Below, in pieces: positions 4,679 to 10,075 of a stretch of DNA of 10,075 nucleotides. Each line of letters begins with the position of its first letter. The stretch's first letter is position 1. The position numbers were made by a program, and so were the translations under genes. The stretch comes from a bacterium (lineage in GTDB: Bacteria > Patescibacteria > Dojkabacteria > SC72), in the NCBI GenBank assembly GCA_029553845.1, contig JAKPKF010000426.1:1-10075 (forward strand), in the 5' to 3' direction. The notes below the pieces were generated by a model. It was not told where the DNA came from and did no database searches. It saw only the letters and a program-made list of their open reading frames with translations.

Positions 4679-6343
4679 CTATCCTAATAGATAATCAATT
4701 ACTTCTGATTTGTTAAGGTCTACCTTTCCATCTACCAAAGCATCTGCCATAGCTCCTTTTTTATAAATGAGTTCTTCAATTCTTTCATCAATCGTATCCT
4801 TACAAACAATCGTGATAATATTGACATTTGAGGTGGTCCCGATTCTATGTGCTCTATCTTCCGCCTGCTCTTTATTTGCTCTATTCCAAGGACTATCAAG
4901 AAATATTACGGTTGATGCCGCCGTAAGAGTAAGACCGGTTCCCATTGCTCCAATTGTTCCAATTATGACTTTACATCTTGGGTCGGTCATGAATCTTTCT
5001 TGCTGCGCTTTTCTATCTTTAGTCTCTCCGGTGATGATTGCTGGGTTGAATCTTTTTAGTCTTTCCATTGTTGGTCCTGTCATATCGGTCCAGTTACTAA
5101 AGATGATTGCCTTCTCACCATTCTCAACCAATTCTTCCACAATCTCCTCAAGTCTATCAAGTTTTGCGCTCTCTTTGATTTGACTGCTTAATATCCCGGT
5201 AAATCCAGTAGCTTGTCTGAGTCTGATTAATTGAGCAAGTGGGTTATTGCTAACCTTGATTTTATCAATCTGCTCTTTAATCTCTTGCTTCACCTCATTA
5301 TAAACTTTCGCTTGCTTGCTGCTCATCTCTACATATTCGATTGAGTGGAATTTCTCTGGAAGGTCAAGAGCATCTTTCTTGAGTCTTCTTAGCATCAATG
5401 ATTCCAGGTTACTCTGAAGCTCTCCCAGATTTTTATATCCTACCACCTCATATCCACCATATCCTCCCATTACGCAATAATGCTTTTTGAATTGGTAGAA
5501 TGAGTGCTTCTCAAATCCCAACCATTTGAGTACAATATATAAATCAAGTGGGGTATTCATTAGAGGAGTTCCGGTCATTGCTATTCTGGTTTCTGGATTG
5601 ACCTGTAAGATTGCTTTTCCTTGCTGAGATGATGGATTCTTGCATTTATGGATTTCATCAATCGCTACCATCTCAATCTGACCATTCTGAGTCAATTCCT
5701 TGACTTTTTTTAGAATATCCTGGTCTCTCAAACTCTCTATATTTGTGATTAGGAAATAATCTTTTGGCAATTTATTAAGGTCTGCTAATTTATCTTTTGA
5801 TGAGCCGATAACCTCTTTGCCTTTGGAATTGATTTTAGTTCCTAATATATGAGCACTTTCATTTGAGTGAGTCCCAATCTCTGATTTCCAATTCCATTTG
5901 AGACCATTTACTCCGCAGATAATTAAGCAATGTTTATATCCTTTTGAAATCTTTTTCGCTACTGCTATATCAATTACCTGTTTTGTTTTTCCAAGACCCT
6001 GCTCGTCCCCTAAAAGAAATCTATCATGCTTTAACCCATATTCAAATCCTTCAATCTGATGGTTAAAAGGATTGGTTTTGAAATTAAACCCCTTTGGTAT
6101 CTTGACCTCTTTTGGTGCTAATGCTTTATAATCCCCGGTTATTGTAATCTCTTTATCTTTTATTGAGTTGATGATTTGTAGTAATTTATTTGCCGGCACC
6201 TCCCATTCTTTATTTGCTGCGTGCCAGAATCTACTGCTTTGATTCCTCATCAATCCCACCAATTCTGCATCGTATGGAAAGCTTATAAATGCACTTAAGT
6301 CTCCATTGACTTTCTGAGCTTCTTTAATCTGAATGCTTATCAT
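4679..6343 (-). CDS. SNF2-family DNA helicase/translocase
   Basis: A 554-aa superfamily 2 ATPase, compact for the SNF2 group. Visible motifs are Walker A GDEQGLGKT (112-120), DEIH (229-232), TGTP (257-260), the SNF2-type LMLRRLKKDALDLPEK (317-331), motif IV/V region IIFSNW and IGTIGAMGTGLTLTAAS (about 413-477), and motif VI EQAEDRAHRIG (492-502). All look intact. Residues 1-90 form a small extra N-terminal domain with FWHAANKEWEVP, similar to the HARP-like or small substrate-binding part seen in short SNF2 proteins. Phages carry such translocases for replication, recombination or DNA remodelling. ATG 6343 follows GGAGG. It is the first gene of the early operon behind the strong promoter at 6398-6426. 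The VRR-NUC nuclease often encoded beside phage SNF2 genes is not found in this window. Confidence 0.95.
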   Translation of the reverse strand: MISIQIKEAQKVNGDLSAFISFPYDAELVGLMRNQSSRFWHAANKEWEVPANKLLQIINSIKDKEITITGDYKALAPKEVKIPKGFNFKTNPFNHQIEGFEYGLKHDRFLLGDEQGLGKTKQVIDIAVAKKISKGYKHCLIICGVNGLKWNWKSEIGTHSNESAHILGTKINSKGKEVIGSSKDKLADLNKLPKDYFLITNIESLRDQDILKKVKELTQNGQIEMVAIDEIHKCKNPSSQQGKAILQVNPETRIAMTGTPLMNTPLDLYIVLKWLGFEKHSFYQFKKHYCVMGGYGGYEVVGYKNLGELQSNLESLMLRRLKKDALDLPEKFHSIEYVEMSSKQAKVYNEVKQEIKEQIDKIKVSNNPLAQLIRLRQATGFTGILSSQIKESAKLDRLEEIVEELVENGEKAIIFSNWTDMTGPTMERLKRFNPAIITGETKDRKAQQERFMTDPRCKVIIGTIGAMGTGLTLTAASTVIFLDSPWNRANKEQAEDRAHRIGTTSNVNIITIVCKDTIDERIEELIYKKGAMADALVDGKVDLNKSEVIDYLLG

Positions 6344-6397
6344 CTTTATTCCTCCTTATAACAAGTGTTTTGAGTTAGATTCTCATCTCTTACTAAT

Positions 6398-6426
6398 ATT
6401 ATATAACATATTGAGATGGAAGTCAA
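6398..6426 (-). promoter_or_regulatory. Strong early promoter
   Basis: Minus strand TTGACT (-35, 6421-6426), exactly 17 bases, TATAAT (-10, 6398-6403). It lies just beyond the lysis terminator and about 50 bases before the helicase start, and probably drives the helicase operon leftward. Confidence 0.88.
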
Positions 6427-6430
6427 CACA

Positions 6431-6477
6431 AATAATAAAAAAAGTAAAGCATCAAGACCAAAGTCCCAATGCTTTAC
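6431..6477 (-). terminator. Rho-independent terminator closing the lysis operon
   Basis: The transcript forms GTAAAGCAT paired with ATGCTTTAC (6444-6477), extended inward by six more pairs including G-T wobbles around a TTTG loop, followed by seven T (6443-6437) and further T-rich sequence. It is 28 bases past the stop of the LLH holin and separates late from early transcription. Confidence 0.92.
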
Positions 6478-6505
6478 CTATTATAAGGAAGGAGTGGTTA
6501 GATAT

Positions 6506-6823
6506 TTAATTTTTAAGCTCTTGAGTGATAAAATTTAATTCCTTGACTGTCGCTTCAATGATAGTATCTAATTCCTGGGGGCTGAGCTTAAATCCTTTTG
6601 AATTTAGAAAATCAATTACATATTGCTTACGCTTTGACCCATCAGGGTCTTGAATCTTGAGAATCTGCTCTGCTGCGAGAACTGCAATCTCTACGTAGCG
6701 ATAAATTTCATTTCTCTTTGACTCGGTATATTTCGATTTGACATATGGGGCAACCACTGCCGTCATGATAGTACCAAGTAGAGCAATTACCGCTAAAATG
6801 ATTTGTATTGTACCATTATCCAT
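6506..6823 (-). CDS. LLH-family phage holin (phage_holin_6_1 type)
   Basis: A 105-aa protein with one N-terminal membrane segment at about 7-27 (IQIILAVIALLGTIMTAVVA) and a long helical cytoplasmic tail: EIYRYVEIAVLAAEQILKIQ, PDGSKRKQYVIDFLNSKGFK, then LSPQELDTIIEATVKELN. This is the typical layout of LLH holins, which form membrane lesions releasing the endolysin. ATG 6823 has GGAGG 7 bases upstream, and that site touches the amidase stop, so the two are translated together. A different holin type is encoded before the amidase; one of them may act as antiholin or regulator. It is the last gene of the late transcript, before the terminator. Confidence 0.85.
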   Translation of the reverse strand: MDNGTIQIILAVIALLGTIMTAVVAPYVKSKYTESKRNEIYRYVEIAVLAAEQILKIQDPDGSKRKQYVIDFLNSKGFKLSPQELDTIIEATVKELNFITQELKN

Positions 6824-6835
6824 TTTCTTACCTCC

Positions 6836-7690
6836 TTAAATGAGCATCAAGTCTTTAGTAAAGACCCAACTTACAATCTCTTTGATGAGCGCCTTATCTC
6901 CTGCAATCTGCTGCACCGTATAGGTCTTTGGTTTGACCCAGTCTGGTATGGTCTGACCCGTAGCATATTTGTTTCCGATAATCTTAACCTTCGAACCAAC
7001 TCTCACCTCAGGAGGGGGCGTCTGAGCGGTTCCTTCTTTCCTCTCTGATACAATATAAGTCTCAAATCCGAGTTTCTTGAGTCTCTCGGCAAGAGCCTCA
7101 GCATTTTTCTTATTTGAAAATGCTCCGGTCTGGACTTTATATAAAATCTGGGTGGGTTGAGGAGTAGGATTAGCAGTCGGTTGGTTATTGAGTCTTTTGT
7201 TGACCATATCTGCTATATATGGAAACTTTGACTCAAGATAAGGACCGGGACAACTGGTATTTGCGAACATTTTATGCATCGTCAGATTTCCTGTTTTATC
7301 TCCGGTAAAGTTTAATCTCTTGATATTATTTCTCTTGCAGATATCAACGCATAGGTCAATAGTTTTATTGAGGGCAATATCTGATACTTTCCAATCTGGA
7401 GCACCAGTAATATTTGCCACCTCAATCGTCACCGCTTGGTTATCATTATCTGAACTTGAGCTGGTCCATGCTCGATTCTTTTCCTCTACATACATACCAA
7501 CTCTTCCGTGATTATCTACTCCATAATTTGATGAGGCTTTTCTCTCTTTGGGCGCAAATATATTCCCGACCTGCTCAACCGTTAAATTGCCGGCCACATG
7601 ATGAATCGTGATTTTAGTAATCGGTTTATTTCTCGGATTACTGCTGTTTGGTGATATCTTCATGTATGAAACTAAAGAACTATTGCTCAC
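6836..7690 (-). CDS. Endolysin: N-acetylmuramoyl-L-alanine amidase (Amidase_2, SPOR-like, SH3-like)
   Basis: It cuts the amide bond between muramic acid and the stem peptide during lysis. GTG 7690 is chosen: it gives SNSSLVSYMKISPNSSNPRN, the usual family opening, and lies 9 bases after AAAGGGGG; ATGs at 7699 and 7714 have no well-spaced site. Counted from GTG (284 aa), the Amidase_2 domain spans about 10-165, with zinc ligands His 30 (ITIHH), His 139 (LTMHKMF) and Cys 147 (TSCPGPY) and catalytic Glu 90 (VTIEVAN). A Pro/Thr-rich linker (168-181) leads to a SPOR-like domain (183-217, YKVQTGAFSNKKNAEALAER), then a C-terminal SH3-like domain (about 228-284) with YATGQTIPDWVK, probably for wall binding. 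It overlaps the 41-aa ORF and lies between two holin genes. Confidence 0.93.
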   Translation of the reverse strand: MSNSSLVSYMKISPNSSNPRNKPITKITIHHVAGNLTVEQVGNIFAPKERKASSNYGVDNHGRVGMYVEEKNRAWTSSSSDNDNQAVTIEVANITGAPDWKVSDIALNKTIDLCVDICKRNNIKRLNFTGDKTGNLTMHKMFANTSCPGPYLESKFPYIADMVNKRLNNQPTANPTPQPTQILYKVQTGAFSNKKNAEALAERLKKLGFETYIVSERKEGTAQTPPPEVRVGSKVKIIGNKYATGQTIPDWVKPKTYTVQQIAGDKALIKEIVSWVFTKDLMLI

Positions 7691-7805
7691 TACCTTCATC
7701 CCCCTTTCCGTCACTTAACTCTTTTAATGTATCTTCAGTTGCAGCTTCTTCCTTGCCTAGTTTAATACCAAAAAGATTATCAATCCTTTTCACATCTTCC
7801 TTCAT
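7680..7805 (-). CDS. Small charged ORF (41 aa) overlapping holin and endolysin genes
   Basis: An ORF from ATG 7805 to TAG 7680-7682 reads MKEDVKRIDNLFGIKLGKEE and then an acidic tail ending GSEQ. GGAG lies 11 bases before the ATG, a somewhat long spacing. Its first 26 bases overlap the end of the holin gene and its last 11 overlap the amidase start, in other frames. Without it, the 89-base gap between holin and amidase would be empty, which is unusual in this tightly packed region. It could be a lysis regulator or a fragment of a longer holin tail. No family is recognised. Confidence 0.55.
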   Translation of the reverse strand: MKEDVKRIDNLFGIKLGKEEAATEDTLKELSDGKGDEGSEQ

Positions 7806-8334
7806 CTTTTTCTTCACTCCTTTTCTTATCGCTTGATATTTTATCTAACTCCTCTTCCGAGACATACTCCTCTAACTTTCTTCTAACCACAAACCTGAAC
7901 ATTCCCACCTCTAGTCCGGCATCTGATAAATTCTCTAGCACTGAGAGTACATCTCTAAAGAACATCAATAAGAAAACTACTTGAGTAAACCATATAGCTA
8001 TTTCTGAGATTATTGTCATGTTGTAAAGGAACCCGCAAATAATTAACATTATCCCAAAAACTATAAGTTTGTCCAACGTCCCTTTTGCTAGTCTTTCGCT
8101 CCTAATCTTCCTTAACTTAATAGCTTTTCGAAATCCTCCATTGTTTCTTGAAAGTTCAAATAGTTTTGTCATAACATCGAGAATAATTATACCGAGGACA
8201 GCAGCCGCTCCCAACTTGTATTCACTTGTTGGGAATAAAAACCTCAATAACATTGACCCAACCGCTGAAATAAAAACCATAATATGATTGGTAAATAAAT
8301 CACTTAAATAACGCCAAGAACTTTTCCATTCCAT
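7780..8334 (-). CDS. Phage holin, TcdE / phage_holin_4_1 type
   Basis: ATG 8334 is chosen (184 aa) since GGAGG (8341-8345) is 6 bases upstream; an in-frame ATG at 8352 would lie before this site. Four likely membrane segments at about 17-34, 41-58, 88-104 and 107-126 are joined by a basic loop (68-85, RKAIKLRKIRSERLAKG). The signature after the last segment, SVLENLSDAGLEVG (131-144), matches the E-x-x-S-x-L-x-N-x-x-x-x-G pattern of phage_holin_4_1, which includes the Clostridioides TcdE group. The tail is highly charged (EEELDKISSDKKRSEEKDEG), as usual for a cytoplasmic holin end. It should act in the membrane to release or activate the endolysin. A 56-base gap separates it from the XkdX gene; I see no promoter or terminator there, only an A-rich tract. 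Confidence 0.8.
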   Translation of the reverse strand: MEWKSSWRYLSDLFTNHIMVFISAVGSMLLRFLFPTSEYKLGAAAVLGIIILDVMTKLFELSRNNGGFRKAIKLRKIRSERLAKGTLDKLIVFGIMLIICGFLYNMTIISEIAIWFTQVVFLLMFFRDVLSVLENLSDAGLEVGMFRFVVRRKLEEYVSEEELDKISSDKKRSEEKDEGRCEKD

Positions 8335-8408
8335 ATTAAACCTCCATAGCATCGTGAATTTAATAGTACATTACTTATCTCTTCCTTTTTTTTGTTATTT
8401 AATCAAAT

Positions 8409-8543
8409 TTACACAGCATAAGGCTCTCTAATAATCAACTCATATTCTTCCGCCGTAATAACTTTTCCCACGACATTGTAAACTCGTTCTTTACTCCATA
8501 ACCCTTTGTCGTAGTACATCTTCACCCTATCAAACCAACTCAT
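8409..8543 (-). CDS. XkdX-family small phage protein
   Basis: A 44-aa protein with an AAAGGAG site before ATG 8543. The sequence MSWFDRVKMYYDKGLWSKER followed by GKVITAEEYELI is a close match to the XkdX pattern: W/F-x-R-[IV]-K-x-YY-x-x-GLW-x-K-x-x-V, then a Gly and ITxEEY. XkdX-like proteins are encoded between tail-fibre and holin genes in many Firmicutes phages and PBSX-like elements; their exact role is not established, and they are assumed to be minor tail-associated proteins. The position here fits perfectly. Confidence 0.9.
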   Translation of the reverse strand: MSWFDRVKMYYDKGLWSKERVYNVVGKVITAEEYELIIREPYAV

Positions 8544-8558
8544 ATATTCGCTCCTTTC

Positions 8559-8981
8559 TTAAAAATATTTTTGCGTAAGTATAATCTTACATCCGGGGTA
8601 AACGTTGACTCCGTAGTCGCCGCCGGCGGTACCACCCACTCTAACTCCGCTTTCTAATTTCAAATTTTTTCCATCTATAGCTTTTCCTTCAATTCCATTG
8701 ACGTATTTACCAGCTCTTGTATTCTCGGTGTTGTTTTCAAATGTGTAATTGTACACTGTACATTCATAGTTGAGTGCGGGTAAATTATATACACGCATAA
8801 ACTCAGGAAATCTCTCGTAGTATTGGAATTCGGTCACTTCCCATTCTTGGGTGACTACCCGAAACCCCCCAGAAGAGGGAATCCCTTCACTTGCCGTCAC
8901 CACAATATCCCTATCGCAGTATTTGCCACCAACAGGGAATTTTACAGTGTTGCCGCTTTCGACTTCAAACTTGTAACTCAT
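8559..8981 (-). CDS. Probable tail appendage/receptor-binding protein (140 aa)
   Basis: ATG 8981 overlaps the stop of the upstream gene as ATGA, with GAGG 10 bases before. The N-terminus, SGNTVKFPVGGKYCDRDIVV then TASEG, is a short opening seen in tail and appendage proteins of Clostridia phages. The rest is aromatic and beta-rich (FQYYERFPEFMRVYNLPALN, YECTVYNYTFENN), with a Gly-rich C-terminus (GVRVGGTAGGDYGVNV) that could be a trimeric fibre tip. No enzyme motif is visible. Local GC content is higher than in its neighbours, hinting at exchange, which is common for receptor-binding modules. The structural role rests on position and composition. Confidence 0.65.
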   Translation of the reverse strand: MSYKFEVESGNTVKFPVGGKYCDRDIVVTASEGIPSSGGFRVVTQEWEVTEFQYYERFPEFMRVYNLPALNYECTVYNYTFENNTENTRAGKYVNGIEGKAIDGKNLKLESGVRVGGTAGGDYGVNVYPGCKIILTQKYF

Positions 8982-9292
8982 ACGGATTCCACCTCGCCCT
9001 CATAGACAGGCAGTGCAGCCAGCACAGCGGAAACCATTTCAGACTTGTCTGCTTCGGTGAAGTAGTCTACCCCTTTTACCGGGGTATAGCCATCTTGACC
9101 TTTCAAGGATAATATAAAATCTTCTTCACTACCTATATTGCCTAAATCTAACCATTCTTGGTATGCACTTTTACCAGTTTTCTCTTGTTCACCTGTGCCA
9201 ACGATAGTAACATCTATACTAAGACCTTTGTTATCAAGTTCACCAACCAGCTCACCTTCACTACTAATTGCACCTATTAGTTTGTTATTCAT
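8978..9292 (-). CDS. Tail-associated linker protein with collagen-like stub (104 aa)
   Basis: ATG 9292 follows GGGAGAGG and overlaps the previous gene by 8 bases. The protein contains TGKSAYQEWLDLGNIGSEED, then FILSLKGQDGYTPVKGVDYF, a combination frequent in phage tail and baseplate proteins: a GKSAYxxWL helix, a single G-x-x collagen-like step, then the GYTPVKGVDYFT element and a short helix (EADKSEMVSAVLAALPVY). In other phages these elements are internal parts of much longer fibre proteins. Here they form a separate short protein between a BppU-like domain and the next appendage gene. Confidence 0.7.
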   Translation of the reverse strand: MNNKLIGAISSEGELVGELDNKGLSIDVTIVGTGEQEKTGKSAYQEWLDLGNIGSEEDFILSLKGQDGYTPVKGVDYFTEADKSEMVSAVLAALPVYEGEVESV

Positions 9293-9626
9293 AGGTAACC
9301 TCTCCCTTAATTATGAACTTACTTTCTGGTACTATTGTTTTTACAGTACCATCTGCCCTATTGAGTTGTATATCATAAACATAACTTCTAAAACTCATAG
9401 ACTTAGTATCATCAGGTAAAATGTTTATATATGCAATTCCATCTGGGAACTCCGTTATAACCTTTTGCATTTCTTTTTCCTCTTTGTTGACAGAAGTTTT
9501 AACTGTGAAGTACAAAGTATCCCCATCTTCTAATGGAACACCAACTCCTTGGGCATCTTTACATGATATCTTTATAGTTTCTGTGTCACCTCGTATCATT
9601 GATATATTATAGCCTTGAATTTCCAT
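9285..9626 (-). CDS. Baseplate upper protein, BppU N-terminal-domain-like (113 aa)
   Basis: ATG 9626 follows GGAGG and lies inside the end of the 119-aa gene (20-base overlap). The pattern SMIRGDTETIKISCKD, GVPLEDGDTLYFTVK, then FPDGIAYINILPDDTKSM and YVYDIQLNRADGTVKTIVPE is the beta-sandwich outline of the BppU N-terminal domain, in which RGDT near the start, the D-x-Y-F-T-V strand and Y-x-YDIQ are recurrent. That domain attaches receptor-binding parts to the distal tail in lactococcal-type phages. The protein stops after about one domain, so its partner part must be supplied by another protein, perhaps the next two genes. Confidence 0.8.
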   Translation of the reverse strand: MEIQGYNISMIRGDTETIKISCKDAQGVGVPLEDGDTLYFTVKTSVNKEEKEMQKVITEFPDGIAYINILPDDTKSMSFRSYVYDIQLNRADGTVKTIVPESKFIIKGEVTYE

Positions 9627-9966
9627 ACTCCACCTCCGACATTATGGCAAGATAATCAATATCTGCTCTTAATCTTAGGTTATCTGTTAACTCTTGTCTT
9701 TGTTTTTCTTGGTTATATATTTCCTCACCTTTATTAAATACTTCCAGTGCTTCATCATACGAATTAAACTCTAATCCGTTAAACCATTCATTTTCCGTTT
9801 GGTCTATTGCTTCTGTTGTAAAGTCAATGTTCTTGGTGGTTAGCTTTTGCTCAACTTCGTTTTTATGTCCTTCTGATATACAATCTTCTTGCATTTCTTG
9901 TTCATCTTCTTGCCATGTGACTTTATATCGAATTAACTCAACTTTTTTCCCTAACATTCTAAACAT
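9607..9966 (-). CDS. Tail-region protein (119 aa), function unknown
   Basis: ATG 9966 has AAGGAGG at ideal spacing (7 bases), 12 bases after the stop of the tail-fibre gene. The protein has a beta-like start (KVELIRYKVTWQEDEQEMQE), an acidic middle, and a long helical C-terminal half (SYDEALEVFNKGEEIYNQEK, QRQELTDNLRLRADIDYLAI) likely to form a coiled coil. The ending, DIDYLAIMSEVEYG, resembles the short C-terminal element of XkdW-like and similar small tail-region proteins. It may be a chaperone or minor component for the fibre encoded just upstream. No firm family assignment. Confidence 0.65.
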   Translation of the reverse strand: MFRMLGKKVELIRYKVTWQEDEQEMQEDCISEGHKNEVEQKLTTKNIDFTTEAIDQTENEWFNGLEFNSYDEALEVFNKGEEIYNQEKQRQELTDNLRLRADIDYLAIMSEVEYGNSRL

Positions 9967-9978
9967 ATTACTACCTCC

Positions 9979-10075
9979 TTATGGTAAATTATTGCCACTA
10001 TCGTATTTGTTACCCCAAGCACTATTACCAGTACCACCACCGATTACTACCGCCTTACCCATACAGTTATTGGAG
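9979..10075 (-). CDS. Probable tail fibre protein, C-terminal end (partial)
   Basis: The frame enters from the right edge and ends at TAA 9979-9981, giving 32 residues, including GKAVVIGGGTGNSAWGNKYD followed by SGNNLP. Gly/Asn-rich endings with GGGTGNSAWGN are typical of fibre or appendage proteins whose C-terminus forms a compact tip. Nothing else of the gene is visible. It directly precedes the BppU-like and linker genes and probably shares the late transcript. Confidence 0.6.
   Translation of the reverse strand, partial: SNNCMGKAVVIGGGTGNSAWGNKYDSGNNLP

Noticed and set aside
7691..7714. ATG starts at 7699 and 7714 for the amidase
   Set aside because: The G-rich ribosome site lies between them and is well spaced only for GTG 7690, which also gives the usual SNSSLV opening of the family.
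8617..8632. GC-rich palindrome GCCGCCGGCGG within the 140-aa gene
   Set aside because: Explained by coding for a Gly/Ala-rich segment; there is no T run or promoter context.
1..10075. CRISPR array, insertion sequence, rRNA
   Set aside because: No regularly spaced repeats of CRISPR size, no transposase-like ORF with terminal repeats, and no rRNA-like sequence were seen.

Overview
The window looks like part of a tailed-phage or prophage genome from a low-GC Gram-positive host, most likely a Clostridia-type Firmicute. The evidence is AT-rich DNA, strong GGAGG ribosome sites, TTGACA/TATAAT-type promoters, an XkdX-family protein, a BppU-like tail protein, an Amidase_2 endolysin with SPOR-like and SH3-like modules, and an LLH-family holin. 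Every supported gene is on the minus strand, so transcription runs from right (10075) to left (1). No integrase, repressor or other lysogeny gene is present, so the window alone cannot tell a virulent phage from a prophage.

Right part (10075 to about 6430), late genes: the C-terminal end of a probable tail fibre, a 119-aa protein, a BppU-type N-terminal domain protein, a short collagen-like linker protein, a 140-aa probable tail or appendage protein, and a 44-aa XkdX-family protein. The lysis cassette follows: a four-helix holin (TcdE/phage_holin_4_1 type), a 41-aa charged ORF overlapping both neighbours, an amidase with a GTG start, and a second holin of the LLH type. A strong rho-independent terminator closes the block.

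Middle (6430 to 2350), early genes: a near-consensus promoter drives an SNF2-type helicase, an 88-aa acidic protein, a membrane-anchored 233-aa protein, a 55-aa protein, a helix-turn-helix protein, then (from a second promoter) two small conserved-looking phage proteins of 147 and 83 aa.

Left part (2350 to 1), replication and nucleotide metabolism: a consensus promoter with a 44-bp imperfect inverted repeat at its predicted start site and a leader hairpin precede a replication-initiator-like gene. That gene carries out-of-codon-phase direct repeats and a perfect inverted repeat in an AT-rich stretch, so it is a candidate replication origin. Next comes a visibly damaged nucleotide-metabolism block. 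The first part of a DUF1599/Nmad1-like gene is joined out of frame to the last part of a MazG-like pyrophosphohydrolase, and thyX is broken by an exact 13-bp tandem duplication. A third promoter, sharing an identical 19-bp core with the second, then drives a winged-helix protein and the start of a probable helicase loader.

The most noteworthy items are the two independent lesions in the nucleotide block, the candidate origin inside the initiator gene, and the repeated promoter core. All family names come from recognising sequence patterns by eye; no search was run.
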